Shown in pieces: positions 16,815-25,236 of a stretch of DNA of 64,000 bases. The notes beneath the pieces are model-generated. The model was not told the origin of the DNA. It saw only the letters and a list, made by a program, of their open reading frames with translations, and searched no databases. Every line of letters begins with the position of its first letter. Position 1 is the stretch's first letter. Origin of the DNA: Thermoplasmatales archaeon SW_10_69_26 (lineage in GTDB: Archaea > Thermoplasmatota > SW-10-69-26); contig PXUB01000029.1 of NCBI GenBank assembly GCA_003009755.1, forward strand, positions 1-64,000, given 5' to 3'. Position numbers and translations under genes: made by a program.

Positions 16815-17275
16815 CGTGTGCCTCTACGTGGCTCGGTCATTTCAGTACTGCGCTGGGGAGCACCTGCGCGGTCCCCGTTCGGCCCAGCCTCTGCCGGGCC
16901 GTGCCCCCAACCCGGCTCGGCCGCCGACCTCGAGCAACCGGTCGGTCCGGCCGACCTTGACGCCCTCCTGCCAGATCGCCTCGACCGCGGCCTCGTGGTG
17001 GGCCCGGAACCGGTCTGGACCCCGCCGGCGAGCGTGCTCCCCGCCGACCAGGATGCGGCGCGTGTTCGGGGACCGGCGGCCCGTAGAAGGTCTCCCCCAG
17101 CTCCTCGGCGAGCCGACCGGTTGCCCACCCAGCTCCAGGCACGGTTGTCATCGAAGAAGACGTACATCCGAGGCGAGGGGGTCACGGTAACCCACATCTG
17201 CGCCGAAGGCCTCGAACACCGGGTGAGGTCGCGGCAACCGGGACCCTGAAGTCCCACCCTGCCTTCGCCGGCACG
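16815..17275. other. Gap with possible decayed coding sequence
   Basis: No intact gene. On the minus strand, coding-like pieces lie in more than one frame: VFEAFGADVGYRDPLASDV (about 17220-17150), GWATGRLAEELGETFYGPP (about 17135-17080) and HHEAAVEAIWQEGVKVGRTD (about 17010-16950). Frame changes and stops separate them. This could be a frameshifted pseudogene upstream of fixC. No family was recognised. Confidence 0.35.
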
Positions 17276-17800
17276 ATGACCTCCCAGGCCTCCGAGGACG
17301 GCCGAGCCCTCGCCCTGGCCGTCGTGTTCGGCCTGCTGTCCGTGCCCTGGACGTTCGGTTTCGAGCTCGTCCCCGGGCTGCCGCTGTGGCCCGCGTTCGT
17401 GGCCTCGGCCAGCGTCTTCGCCGCCGGCGGCGGTGCCGACGGGTTCGCCCGCAGCCTCACGAACAACGCGCTCGGCGCTGGCTACGCTGCGGCCACGCTG
17501 CTCGTCGTCGCTTGGGCCGGTGCCGGCATCGGCGGGCTCAGCCTCGCCGTGGGCGCGTTCATGTTCCTCGCCAGCCTGCACGCGCTCGTCGACGCGCTGT
17601 CGTTCACGCCGGCCGTGTTCCTCGGCTACGCCTCGCTGTTCGGCGTGGACGCCGGGATCTACGGTCTCGTGTGGGCCGGGCTGGCCGGGACGCTGACGGC
17701 CGCCCTGGCTGCGATGGCGATCGGGGCCGGGCTCGGGTGGCTAGCCGAGACGCTCGCTGACCGGCTGGCCGCCCTTACAACACCAGGTCGTCGAACGTGA
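17276..17800 (+). CDS. DUF1097-like membrane protein
   Basis: 174 residues, almost all hydrophobic, with about five helices. The pattern (an N-terminal LSVPWTFGFE segment, Gly/Ala-rich helices and a FLGYASLFG motif) resembles the DUF1097/YcdZ family of inner membrane proteins of unknown role. Its 3' end overlaps the convergent nicotinamidase gene by 26 bp. Confidence 0.6.
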   Translation: MTSQASEDGRALALAVVFGLLSVPWTFGFELVPGLPLWPAFVASASVFAAGGGADGFARSLTNNALGAGYAAATLLVVAWAGAGIGGLSLAVGAFMFLASLHALVDALSFTPAVFLGYASLFGVDAGIYGLVWAGLAGTLTAALAAMAIGAGLGWLAETLADRLAALTTPGRRT

Positions 17801-18356
17801 GTCCGATCGCGCCCTGCTCGAGCAGGTGCGCGATCGCCTGCTCGCCGTCGTCGGGGTCGACCGGCTTGAACGCGTCCATCAGCAGGAACACGTCGTAGCC
17901 GTGGTCGAGGGCGTCCTGGGCCGTGTTCTTCACGCAGTACTCGGTCGTGAGGCCACCGACGAACACGCGCTCGACGTCGTTGTCCTGCAGGAAGGCGTCC
18001 AGATCCGGACCGCCCTCGAACGCGCTGTAGTCCTCCTCGTCGGCGTCTCGGCCCTTCTTGACGTGGTGGGTGTCGGCGGGCAGCTCGAGATCGGGGTGGT
18101 ACTCGGCTCCCTGGGACCCCTGCAGGCAGTGCGGGGGCCAGGGGCCGCCCTCGCCCTCGAAGGACATGTGATCCTCCGGATGCCAGTCCCGGGAGGCGGC
18201 GATCGGCAGCTCGGCCCGGTGGAAGTGCGTGATGTACTCGTTCAGCGGCGGAACGACCTTGTCCCCGTCCGGCGCGGCCAAGGCTCCGCCGGGCGTGAAG
18301 TCGCTTTGCACGTCCACGACGATCAGCGCGTCACCGCCGGTGATGGAGGCGCGCAT
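17775..18356 (-). CDS. pncA: Nicotinamidase (isochorismatase fold)
   Basis: 193 residues. Nicotinamidase converts nicotinamide to nicotinate plus ammonia for NAD salvage. The catalytic triad is present: D15 in LIVVDVQSDF, Lys in HHVKKG (about K100), and C141 in GGLTTEYCVKN. The metal ligands appear in RDWHPEDHMSF (D57, H59, H63). Length and motif order match archaeal PncA. It overlaps the convergent DUF1097-like gene. Confidence 0.9.
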   Translation of the reverse strand: MRASITGGDALIVVDVQSDFTPGGALAAPDGDKVVPPLNEYITHFHRAELPIAASRDWHPEDHMSFEGEGGPWPPHCLQGSQGAEYHPDLELPADTHHVKKGRDADEEDYSAFEGGPDLDAFLQDNDVERVFVGGLTTEYCVKNTAQDALDHGYDVFLLMDAFKPVDPDDGEQAIAHLLEQGAIGLTFDDLVL

Positions 18357-18391
18357 CGGAGGTCACCACCCGTGCTAGGGGGGTCGCAGGG

Positions 18392-18628
18392 CTAAATAGC
18401 CTGCGCCGACCGCTGGCGACGCCACGCCCGCGCCTCGCGGACCCCGCCACCGAACAGCAGGCTGAACGCGATCGGCGGGACCAGCGTCGCCGCGGCCAGC
18501 TGGCCGCGCAGGAGCCGAGCGACCGCAGCCGGCACCGTCCACACGAGGAACGCCGCGAGGACGAACAAGCCCCCCGCTGCCAACCCGTGCAGGTGAGCCC
18601 GCCGACGGTCGATGGCCGGATCGGTCAC
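18392..18628 (-). CDS. Small two-helix membrane protein
   Basis: 78 residues from GTG 18628 with two hydrophobic segments (about 14-35 and 42-60) and a basic C-terminus (ARAWRRQRS). No family was recognised. A longer frame to 18694 exists, but its N-terminus is unconvincing. It lies just upstream of pncA on the same strand. Confidence 0.45.
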   Translation of the reverse strand: MTDPAIDRRRAHLHGLAAGGLFVLAAFLVWTVPAAVARLLRGQLAAATLVPPIAFSLLFGGGVREARAWRRQRSAQAI

Positions 18629-18735
18629 GCTATCCAGATGACCGCGACAGCACTTCAACCCCTCGCCGTCCCCCCAAGGCCCCACCTGGCCCACGTGGTG
18701 AACGCCTCGACCGCGGCTTGGCTCTCCCGGCCCGG

Positions 18736-18900
18736 CTGTCTGGTTAAGCAGGGGCCGCGGAGGACACGAGGGATCGCCAAGGCCACGAAGGGCCTGTGCA
18801 CTCGCCGCCGGGCGGCGTTGTCACGGCAGCTGCTCCCCGTTGTGCCCTGGCGTCCCTTCGCGTACTTGGTGGTCCCCCCCCCGTTTCTTATCCTTACAGC
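18736..18900 (+). repeat. 165-bp dispersed repeat, copy 1
   Basis: This segment is about 90% identical to the reverse complement of 53518-53678. Shared landmarks in order are GTTAAGCAGG, ATCGCCAAGGCCACGAAGGG, CTCGCCGCCGGGCGGC, GTCACGGCAGCTGCT, TGGCGTCCCTTCGCGTAC, TGGTGGTCCCCCCC and TTCTTATCCTTACAGC. The last motif is TATA-like and points at sufS. No transposase or terminal inverted repeat was seen. Confidence 0.85.
18884..18896 (+). promoter_or_regulatory. TATA-like element of sufS inside the repeat
   Basis: TTTCTTATCCTTA lies 27-39 bp upstream of TTG 18923 in GC-rich surroundings. The same sequence ends repeat copy 2, where it faces the response-regulator gene. Confidence 0.45.
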
Positions 18901-18922
18901 GCGGCTCCCCCGGGACCCACAC

Positions 18923-20218
18923 TTGAAGTACGAGGCTGACCCATCCCAGGACGGGCCCGAGGTGGACGACCTGCTCGATGCCGAGCTCGTGGACGCGATC
19001 CGCAAGGACTTCCCCATCCTGGATCGGAAGATGAGGGAGGACCAGCGGCTCGTCTACCTCGACAACGCAGCGACCTCGCAACGCCCCACGCAGGTCGTCG
19101 AGGCGATGCGCCGCTACCAGCAGGAGTCCAACGCCAACGTCCACCGCGGGATCCACCAGCTCGCCGAGGAGGCCACCGAGACCTACGAGCAGGCCCACGC
19201 GGACGTCGCCGCGTTCGTCGGCGCCGAGGGCATGGAGTGCGTGGCGTTCACGAAGAACACGACCGAGGCGATCAACCTCGTCGCGCAGGGATGGGGTCTC
19301 ACCAACCTGGAGCCCGAGGACGCGATCCTCGTCACCGAGCTCGAGCACCACGCCAACCTGGTGCCCTGGCAACAGGTCGCCGACCGCACCGGCGCCGAGC
19401 TGCGCCACGTGGCCCTCACCGACGACGGCCGCTTGGACCGGGCCTCGTTCCACGACCAGCTCGACGAGGACGTGGCCCTGCTCGCCGTCAGCCAGGTCAG
19501 CAACGTGCTCGGCACCGTGAACCCGGTCGAGGCGATGACCGAGGCCGCCCACGACGTGGACGCCCGCGTGCTCGTCGACGCCGCCCAATCCGTGCCCCAC
19601 ATGCCCGTCGACGTCGGCGAGATCGGCTGCGATTGGTTGACGTTCTCGGGCCACAAGATGTTGGGCCCGACCGGCATCGGTGTGCTCGCGGGGCGCCGCG
19701 AGGCGCTCGAGGAGACCGAGCCGCTGTTGTTCGGCGGCGAGATGATCCGCCGCGTCACCAAGGACGAGGCCGAGTGGGCCGAGATGCCGTGGTGCTTCGA
19801 GGCCGGCACGCCCCCGATGACGGAAGCTGTGGGTCTCTCGCAAGCGATCGACTACGTGGAACGCATCGGCCGCGAGGCGATCCACGAGCACAGCCGCGAG
19901 CTGGCGGCCCGCTGCCAGCGACGCCTCGAGGAGGTCGGCTGCGAGGTCTACGGGCCCGCGCCCGAGCACCGCAGCGCGCTGGTGAGCTTCAACGTGCCCG
20001 GCATCCACCCGCACGATCTCGCCAGCATCATCGACGACGACGGGGTCGCGATCCGCGCCGGTCACCACTGCGCGATGCCGCTGATGGACCACCTGGGCGT
20101 GGCGGCCACCGCCAGGGCCAGCTTCTACATCTATAACACGGAGGAGGACATTGACGTGCTCGTGAACGGGATCGAACGCGCCGAAGAGGTCATGAGCGTC
20201 GAGGAGGACGGCCGGTGA
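18923..20218 (+). CDS. sufS: Cysteine desulfurase SufS
   Basis: About 431 residues, PLP-dependent. SufS removes sulfur from cysteine and passes the persulfide to a scaffold for Fe-S cluster assembly. Typical motifs are VYLDNAATSQRP at the N-terminus, ANVHRGIHQLAEEAT, DWLTFSGHKMLGPTGIGVL (PLP lysine in SGHK) and a C-terminal RAGHHCAMPLM carrying the active cysteine. Possible starts are TTG 18923, GTG 18962 and GTG 18989. The frame continues upstream into the repeat but is not coding there. The stop overlaps sufU by 4 nt. Confidence 0.92.
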   Translation: MKYEADPSQDGPEVDDLLDAELVDAIRKDFPILDRKMREDQRLVYLDNAATSQRPTQVVEAMRRYQQESNANVHRGIHQLAEEATETYEQAHADVAAFVGAEGMECVAFTKNTTEAINLVAQGWGLTNLEPEDAILVTELEHHANLVPWQQVADRTGAELRHVALTDDGRLDRASFHDQLDEDVALLAVSQVSNVLGTVNPVEAMTEAAHDVDARVLVDAAQSVPHMPVDVGEIGCDWLTFSGHKMLGPTGIGVLAGRREALEETEPLLFGGEMIRRVTKDEAEWAEMPWCFEAGTPPMTEAVGLSQAIDYVERIGREAIHEHSRELAARCQRRLEEVGCEVYGPAPEHRSALVSFNVPGIHPHDLASIIDDDGVAIRAGHHCAMPLMDHLGVAATARASFYIYNTEEDIDVLVNGIERAEEVMSVEEDGR

Positions 20219-20637
20219 GCGACAGCGGCTCTTCGATGTACCGTCAGGACATCCTCGAGCACTACAAGAACCCGGACAACTTCGGGACGCTGGAACCTCA
20301 CACGCTCGCGCACAACGGCGAGAACCCGCTTTGCGGGGACACGCTCGAGATCACGCTGAACCTCGGCGACGACGGTACGATCGAGGCCGCCCGCTTCGAG
20401 GGCCAAGGCTGCGCGATCTCGCAGGCCGCCACCGACATCCTGCTCGGCCGGATCGAGGAGATGGAGGCCGACGAAGTGCTCTCCATGGACGAGGACCAAC
20501 TGCTCGACGTCCTCGGCATCGACGTCTCCCCGCTGCGCGTCAAGTGCGCCTGCCTGCCGCTCGTCACCGTGCAGGACGGCATCGAGATCCACCGCGGCAC
20601 GATGGACCCGGTGGACGTCACCCGGACCGAGGATTGA
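20215..20637 (+). CDS. sufU: SufU-type Fe-S assembly protein
   Basis: 140 residues, IscU/SufU fold. Ligand residues C40 and D42 (NPLCGDTLE), C66 (GQGCAIS) and C111 (RVKCACLPL) match the SufU zinc/sulfur-acceptor site. SufU receives sulfur from SufS and feeds the SufBCD scaffold. The overlap with sufS indicates co-translation. SufBCD are not in this window. Confidence 0.9.
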   Translation: MSDSGSSMYRQDILEHYKNPDNFGTLEPHTLAHNGENPLCGDTLEITLNLGDDGTIEAARFEGQGCAISQAATDILLGRIEEMEADEVLSMDEDQLLDVLGIDVSPLRVKCACLPLVTVQDGIEIHRGTMDPVDVTRTED

Positions 20638-20652
20638 GCGATCGCGATCGGC

Positions 20653-20691
20653 GCGGACCACACAGAGCCACGGAAACACAGAGGCACAGAG
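20653..20691 (-). repeat. 39-bp CTCTGTG-type repeat, left copy
   Basis: Nearly identical (2 mismatches) to the reverse complement of 22113-22151, and made of CTCTGTG units ending in GTGTGGTCCGC. It begins 15 bp after the sufU stop. Together the two copies form an inverted pair bounding a lower-GC segment. Confidence 0.85.
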
Positions 20692-20924
20692 GGAAACCCG
20701 ATCGAGTCGTCTAGCTCGCTGGTCGTCCCACCCGTCATGCGGACGAGGGCCGTCATGGCGGCCAGGTCGGTCACGACCGAGCGGGCGAGCTCGTAGCCGT
20801 CGACCAAGTCGTCGGGAAACACGACGCCGACGCGGTCCTCGACGAAGGCCTGCTGGTCGGCGATGAACTCCTCGATGCGGTCGTCGGTGAGGTCCTCGGT
20901 CGTGAACCCCATCCGGCCGCGCAC
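20692..20924 (-). pseudogene. Hypothetical protein truncated by the repeat
   Basis: From GTG 20924 (or farther upstream) the frame encodes a coding-like acidic sequence: FTTEDLTDDRIEEFIADQQ, RVGVVFPDDLVDGYELARS and VVTDLAAMTALVRMTGG. At 20691 it runs into the 39-bp repeat and then antisense through sufU with no natural stop. The gene therefore appears cut at its 3' end. No family was recognised; the pattern resembles short haloarchaeal helix-rich proteins only in composition. Confidence 0.5.
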
Positions 20925-21103
20925 GCGGTGGACGGTGGTGCGGAGGTCGCTCAGCGCCGGTGCCTCCCGCGGTGGGCTATCACGGGAGAGGAGTGGGCGG
21001 AGAGGGTGAAGAAGGATTCAGAACAGGAGAACCCCCGATTGGGAGCCTCGGCCCGAATTGCTGGGAAGGGGTTTAGAACGCGGCCGCCGCGTGTACCAAG
21101 CTG

Positions 21104-21751
21104 ATGATCAGACGGTTGGCTCTCGTCGCCATGCTCGTTTCGGTAGCGATGGGGGGATGCCTCACCGAACCCGGCAACGTCCGCTGGTCCAACCGGATCG
21201 TCGATGGGGAGGGGGTATTCTCCCCGGGGGAAACGATGCGGTTCGAGGTGACGAACGACGTATCTGGTCCGGGACAGTTCTCGTGGGATTTCGGTGACGG
21301 TAACGTTGCCACAGGGAGGACTGTCGAGCATACTTGGTCGAGCCCTGGAAGCTATCTGGTCACCGTCGAATCTTGGATGGGCTCGTCCATGGCGAGGATC
21401 GGGGTCGCCAATGAGACCGAGATCAGTGGGTTCGCTCCACTATCTGGCGGCCATGCGTCCGGGACGGTGAACAATTCATCGTCCCGCACGCTCGAACTGG
21501 ATGAGCGGAACGAACGAACAGCAGCGAAGCTCGAATTCGATCGAGGTGGACCGACGAACCGCTACGAAGGCCGTCTGGTCGCTCCGAACGGTTCGGTCGT
21601 CAAGGCGGCCTGCTGTCCTACTTCCGAGTTAACCGTGACTGTCGAACGACCTCTGCCGCCGGGCGAGTATGTGCTGGAGGTTGGGACCAGAGAGGGGGCC
21701 CCAAGTGATTACGCCGGACAGATCGAGATCCTTTACGAAAACCCGCCATGA
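21104..21751 (+). CDS. Lipoprotein with PKD domain
   Basis: 215 residues. The signal LALVAMLVSVAMGGC carries a lipobox ending at C19, so the mature protein is probably lipid-anchored outside the cell. A PKD-type beta domain at about 38-95 contains FSWDFGDGN and HTWSSPGSYLVTV. A second beta-rich part (about 100-212) has ACCPTSELTVTVERPLPPGEY. Its role is unknown; PKD domains mediate surface contacts. Base composition is more AT-rich than the neighbours. Confidence 0.75.
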   Translation: MIRRLALVAMLVSVAMGGCLTEPGNVRWSNRIVDGEGVFSPGETMRFEVTNDVSGPGQFSWDFGDGNVATGRTVEHTWSSPGSYLVTVESWMGSSMARIGVANETEISGFAPLSGGHASGTVNNSSSRTLELDERNERTAAKLEFDRGGPTNRYEGRLVAPNGSVVKAACCPTSELTVTVERPLPPGEYVLEVGTREGAPSDYAGQIEILYENPP

Positions 21752-21853
21752 TTTCTTGAATCCACGGCCGGCCGGATCAGGGGCTGGAGAAGATAAGAAA
21801 GGAAAGGAGGGGGAGGGCCGGCCCCCTCCCCGCGAAGCGTTGCTGCCGGAACG

Positions 21854-22084
21854 CTATGCGCACATACCGTTCACATCGTGGGCGCAGGGGTATTCTCCCG
21901 TGTTCCCGATCTCGTCGAACTCAAGGCCGCTATACTTATCGCCATCGCGCGAAAGGACAGTGTCGAGGTGGTAGGAGCGGTGATCGGCGTACCAGCCCCA
22001 GTCGACGTACCAGACGTCCCCGTCGGGTTTCGGGTCGCTCTCGACCTGAGGACATGCCGGCCGCCTACGCCTGCACTGAATCAT
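21854..22084 (-). CDS. Small aromatic-rich protein, possibly truncated
   Basis: 76 residues. The segment WYVDWGWYADHRSYHLDTV, followed by LEFDEIGNTGEYPCAHDV, looks like a real exported-protein C-terminus. The N-terminus is Arg/Cys-rich and starts only 29 bp from the CTCTGTG repeat, so the original 5' end may have been lost. No family was recognised. Confidence 0.45.
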   Translation of the reverse strand: MIQCRRRRPACPQVESDPKPDGDVWYVDWGWYADHRSYHLDTVLSRDGDKYSGLEFDEIGNTGEYPCAHDVNGMCA

Positions 22085-22112
22085 GGATCTCTACGCCTCC
22101 CCAGCTCTGTGC

Positions 22113-22151
22113 CTCTGTGCCTCTGTGTCTCTGTGGCTCTGTGTGGTCCGC
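22113..22151 (+). repeat. 39-bp CTCTGTG-type repeat, right copy
   Basis: The inverted partner of 20653-20691, with CTCTGTGCC, CTCTGTGTCTCTGTGG and CTCTGTGTGGTCCGC. It is preceded by another CTCTGTGC unit. A weaker relative (ACACAGAGGGGCCAGAGG) lies near 51390. Confidence 0.85.
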
Positions 22152-22179
22152 ACCCACACCGAGCCGCTCTGAGCCTTCT

Positions 22180-22710
22180 CTACTCGGGCTTGACGGCGCG
22201 CAAGCGGACGAGCTCGCTGGCGTCGGGGAAGAACTGCAACCGGCGCTCGGCGGCGTGCTCGAACCCGGCCTCCTCCAGCATTGGCACCGCCTGCGGCGGC
22301 AGCTGGCGTGGAGCGTCCGGGTTCCGGGAGTTGGGTGCGCGGAACAGGAACATCAAGCGACCCGCCGGCGCCAGCACGCGGAACCACTCCTCGAGCACCG
22401 CGGGCTTCCACGCCCGGATCGGCTCGTCGATCCAGACGCCGACGATCGCCGCCAGCTGGTCGTCGTCGAACCGGAGGTCGCTGAAGGAGTCGATCGTCAC
22501 GGTCTCGAGGTTGTCCGGCGCCTCGTCGACCTCGTTGGTGGTGCAGACGGTCCAACTGGGGACGTCCTCGGCGATCTCGCGGCCGACGTAACCTCGCGGG
22601 GAGCCGAGATCGAAGAGCTCGGTGCCCGGGAACCGGCCGGCCTGCACGCGGATGCGGTCGGCCAACGGTTCGAGGAACCGCGGGGCGAGCAACTCCTCCT
22701 GCGGCAGCAT
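22180..22710 (-). CDS. Methyltransferase-like protein (Rossmann fold)
   Basis: 176 residues from ATG 22710 (or GTG 22755). The pattern ELFDLGSPRGYVGREIAEDV, then ETVTIDSFSDLRFDDDQLA and WFRVLAPAGRLMFLFRAP, follows the order of a class I SAM methyltransferase. The glycine-rich SAM loop is weak (LGSPRG). Function is not assignable; it may be a degenerate member. Its position beside the PAC2 operon may be incidental. Confidence 0.55.
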   Translation of the reverse strand: MLPQEELLAPRFLEPLADRIRVQAGRFPGTELFDLGSPRGYVGREIAEDVPSWTVCTTNEVDEAPDNLETVTIDSFSDLRFDDDQLAAIVGVWIDEPIRAWKPAVLEEWFRVLAPAGRLMFLFRAPNSRNPDAPRQLPPQAVPMLEEAGFEHAAERRLQFFPDASELVRLRAVKPE

Positions 22711-22855
22711 CGTCACGGGCCACGCGCAGCACAGGGAAAAGCGTTCGCGGTTCACGGCGGCTGGCCCCCGGCTACACTCGCGCTGTGCGCCGGTTCGACA
22801 GTCCCCGAACTGGGCGATCCAGCGGTTGGCCGCCACGGCCGGGCGGCGGATGGCG

Positions 22856-23623
22856 CTACCCGATGTACTGCAGGTCGCCTTCCTCGCCGGGGCTGCCGGC
22901 TTGGCTCTCGATGTCCCGCAGCTGTTGGGTGAGCTTGTCCATCTGCTGGGCGCGGTCCTCGAGGTCGGAGAAGTCGATCTCCATCTCGAAGATCTCGGCC
23001 AGCACCTCGAGCAGGGCGCGCGCCGACCGGGGGTCGACGAGGTAGCCGCTCGTCTCGCCCATCAGGCAGATGCCCTCGATGTCGCGCGACTTGCCGAGGC
23101 CGAGCAGCAGGCCGGAGGCGCCGACGATGCCGCCGCCGGGCTCGTCCTTGCTGAACACGACGCCGTGCTCCTTCATCTCCTCGACCAGCGGCTCGTGCGT
23201 GGCGGCGCCGAGCACGCGGGCTTCGTCCAGGATCTGCCCGGTGCCGTAGCCGCCCAACGTGTAGAAGCGACCCACGGAGAGCTCGTCCATGATGTCGAGG
23301 ATGGCGTTGGCGAGCGCGTACTGGCCCTCGCCGGTCAGGCCCTGGTAGTCGCCGATGAGGATGACGAGATCGCGGCCGCCGTCCGGGTTCTCCCAGACGT
23401 GCACCTCGTTGTTGACGAGGCGTACGGTCCCGTTCTCGTGCATCAGGACCTGGGGCGGGAAGTGCGGGGAGTGGATCTCGGCCACCTGTTCGGCGTCCAG
23501 CTCCTCGATGAGGTGGTCGGCGGCCAGCTTGCCGACGTTGCCGACCCCCGGCAGGCCCTCGATCAGGATCGGATCGTTCAGTTCGCCGGGCTCCTCGAGC
23601 CACTTGATGTCGATGTCCTTCAT
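22856..23623 (-). CDS. PAC2-family proteasome-assembly-chaperone-like protein
   Basis: 255 residues, COG2047/PAC2 family. The start DPILIEGLPGVGNVGKLAADHL and later VILIGDYQGLTGEGQYALA and YTLGGYGTG are family hallmarks. A C-terminal helix (about 215-250) is predicted. Archaeal members are encoded with translation genes; direct proteasome-chaperone function is inferred from eukaryotic PAC2. It overlaps nop10 by 4 nt and is last in the L44e operon. Confidence 0.88.
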   Translation of the reverse strand: MKDIDIKWLEEPGELNDPILIEGLPGVGNVGKLAADHLIEELDAEQVAEIHSPHFPPQVLMHENGTVRLVNNEVHVWENPDGGRDLVILIGDYQGLTGEGQYALANAILDIMDELSVGRFYTLGGYGTGQILDEARVLGAATHEPLVEEMKEHGVVFSKDEPGGGIVGASGLLLGLGKSRDIEGICLMGETSGYLVDPRSARALLEVLAEIFEMEIDFSDLEDRAQQMDKLTQQLRDIESQAGSPGEEGDLQYIG

Positions 23624-23802
23624 GAGGATGCCTCGTCGTCGCTGTCGTCAGCTTCCTCCATGCGCTTCAGCTTGCGCCTGTAGGAACCGTACTTGTCCTC
23701 CGGCGAGAACTTCGCCGGCTGGGGGTCCTCGGTCTCGGCCCCGCAGCGCGGACACGTTCCCGAGAAGGTGTAGCGTCCGCACTCGGAGCAGCTGCGCATC
23801 AT
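23620..23802 (-). CDS. nop10: H/ACA RNP protein Nop10
   Basis: 60 residues. The N-terminal zinc ribbon has CSECGRYTFSGTCPRCG (CX2C...CX2C), followed by PAKFSPEDKYGSYRR, the classic Nop10 segment that contacts the pseudouridine synthase Cbf5. The acidic C-terminal tail is an addition in line with this proteome. It sits between eIF2-alpha and PAC2, the usual archaeal order. Confidence 0.95.
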   Translation of the reverse strand: MMRSCSECGRYTFSGTCPRCGAETEDPQPAKFSPEDKYGSYRRKLKRMEEADDSDDEASS

Positions 23803-23811
23803 GGACCGAGG

Positions 23812-24603
23812 CTACTCCTCGTCGAGCTCGCGGTGGAAGGAACCTTCGCCGCCGGTGTCGGCGATCGTCTCGATCGCTCGATCGGCGGCCTCCTCGAGCT
23901 CGTCCTCGGCGATCTTGTAGTCGGGCGCGGTCACGCGGACGCGGTAGCGGGGCGCGCCGACGTACTGGACCTCGATGTCGACGTCCTCGTACTCGGTCTC
24001 GCCGGCCGCCTCGAGCGCCGCCTGGACCTTGCGGACACCGTCGGAGGCGGGCGAGGTGACGTCGACGTACCCGGTGATCTGGACGAACGGGATCGAGATG
24101 TTCTCCTCGGCGAGCTCGGCGAAGCGGTCGAACCAGGGGCCCTCGAACCCGTCCTCCGCCAGCAGGGACGGATCGATCGCCGCCGTCTCGAAGGCCGCAT
24201 ACAGGGACCCGTAGGTCTCCTCCAGGTCGTAGCCGAAGTCCTCGTAGAGACCCTCGAGGTCCTCGTCGCGGTCCTCGGACAGGATCTCCATCAGCTTGCC
24301 GGCCTTCTGCTCGTTCTTCCACTCGTTGATCTTCTCGCTCTTCTGGTGGTCGTTGACCTGCTTGAACGAGAGGTCGACCTGGTCCTTGCCCTCGTTGACC
24401 TCGAGGACCTTGCAGACGACCTTCTGTCCTTCCTTGATGTGGTCGCGGACGTACTTCACCCAGCCCGAGGCGACCTCGGAGATGTGGATGAAGCCCTCCT
24501 TGCCATCGAACTCCTCGAGCTCGACGAACGCGCCGAAGTCCTCGACCTCGGTGACCGTGCAGACGACGAGCGCTCCGGGATCGGGGTACTCCTGGCGCTT
24601 CAT
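23812..24603 (-). CDS. Translation initiation factor aIF2 alpha
   Basis: 263 residues. The S1 domain at about 8-85 includes CTVTEVEDFGAFVELEE and GFIHISEVASGWVKYVRDH, as in eIF2-alpha. A helical middle domain and an alpha/beta C-terminal domain (APRYRVRVTAPDYKIAE) follow. As part of the aIF2 heterotrimer it stabilises Met-tRNAi binding. It forms an operon with S27e, L44e, Nop10 and PAC2. Confidence 0.95.
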   Translation of the reverse strand: MKRQEYPDPGALVVCTVTEVEDFGAFVELEEFDGKEGFIHISEVASGWVKYVRDHIKEGQKVVCKVLEVNEGKDQVDLSFKQVNDHQKSEKINEWKNEQKAGKLMEILSEDRDEDLEGLYEDFGYDLEETYGSLYAAFETAAIDPSLLAEDGFEGPWFDRFAELAEENISIPFVQITGYVDVTSPASDGVRKVQAALEAAGETEYEDVDIEVQYVGAPRYRVRVTAPDYKIAEDELEEAADRAIETIADTGGEGSFHRELDEE

Positions 24604-24609
24604 GGAAGA

Positions 24610-24819
24610 TCAGTCCAGATAGTCGATGAACGTGCTGCCCGTCAGATCGGCCAGGCCGCCTCGCGGCTGGGCGAGCTCCGAGCCGCAGACCTCGCAGGTG
24701 ATCGGGTTCGAGGGTCGGGCGAAGATGACCTGCTCGTTGCCGCAGTCCTCGCACTCGACCTCGGCGAACGTGCCGCGCTCCCGGGTTTCGGGTTTCTCTT
24801 GGGTTTGCTCCTCCGGCAT
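24610..24819 (-). CDS. rps27e: Ribosomal protein S27e
   Basis: 69 residues with a zinc ribbon: CEDCGNEQVIFARPSNPITC and then CEVCGSELAQP. The length fits with an acidic N-terminal extension. It is separated from L44e by 2 bp. Confidence 0.95.
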   Translation of the reverse strand: MPEEQTQEKPETRERGTFAEVECEDCGNEQVIFARPSNPITCEVCGSELAQPRGGLADLTGSTFIDYLD

Positions 24820-24821
24820 GG

Positions 24822-25106
24822 TCAGGACTCCGTGAGCTCGAACTTACCGGCGCGGAAGCACTCGGATGGCTGGTGCGCCTTGCGGCATTCCTGGCACCGG
24901 TAGCGCAGCTTGACTCGCTGCGTGGGCTTGCGGAGGCCCTCCGGCTTCGGCCGCGGGAAGCCCCGGTAGCCTCGCATGACGCGACGGAAGCGACGCTGGC
25001 CCTTCTTCATCTCGGAGGCAGGCTTGGTTCGGACTCGCTCCACGTCGTGATCGTGGTGCGCGTTGCAGAACGGGCAGTGTCGCTTAACGACCCTCGGCAT
25101 CTTCAT
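24822..25106 (-). CDS. rpl44e: Ribosomal protein L44e
   Basis: 94 residues from ATG 25106. The start [20 protein letters not shown] and the later [20 protein letters not shown] give the four zinc cysteines of L44e. Basic [16 protein letters not shown] contacts rRNA. First gene of the five-gene translation operon. Confidence 0.95.
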   Translation of the reverse strand: MKMPRVVKRHCPFCNAHHDHDVERVRTKPASEMKKGQRRFRRVMRGYRGFPRPKPEGLRKPTQRVKLRYRCQECRKAHQPSECFRAGKFELTES

Positions 25107-25153
25107 TGGATGACCACCTGCGGGAACGGTTCGGGCGGTGGTAGGGCCGTCCT

Positions 25154-25165
25154 TCATTTAAGCAT
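25154..25165 (-). promoter_or_regulatory. TATA box of the L44e operon
   Basis: ATGCTTAAATGA on the minus strand is AT-rich in a GC-rich area, about 50 bp before the L44e start. This predicts a 5' leader of about 20-25 nt. Confidence 0.5.
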
Positions 25166-25236
25166 TACGCGGCGTCGCGGGAGCCAGCTGCCGGAGACCG
25201 GAACGTTTACCGCCCCGTCGGCGTTCGCCACCGGTT

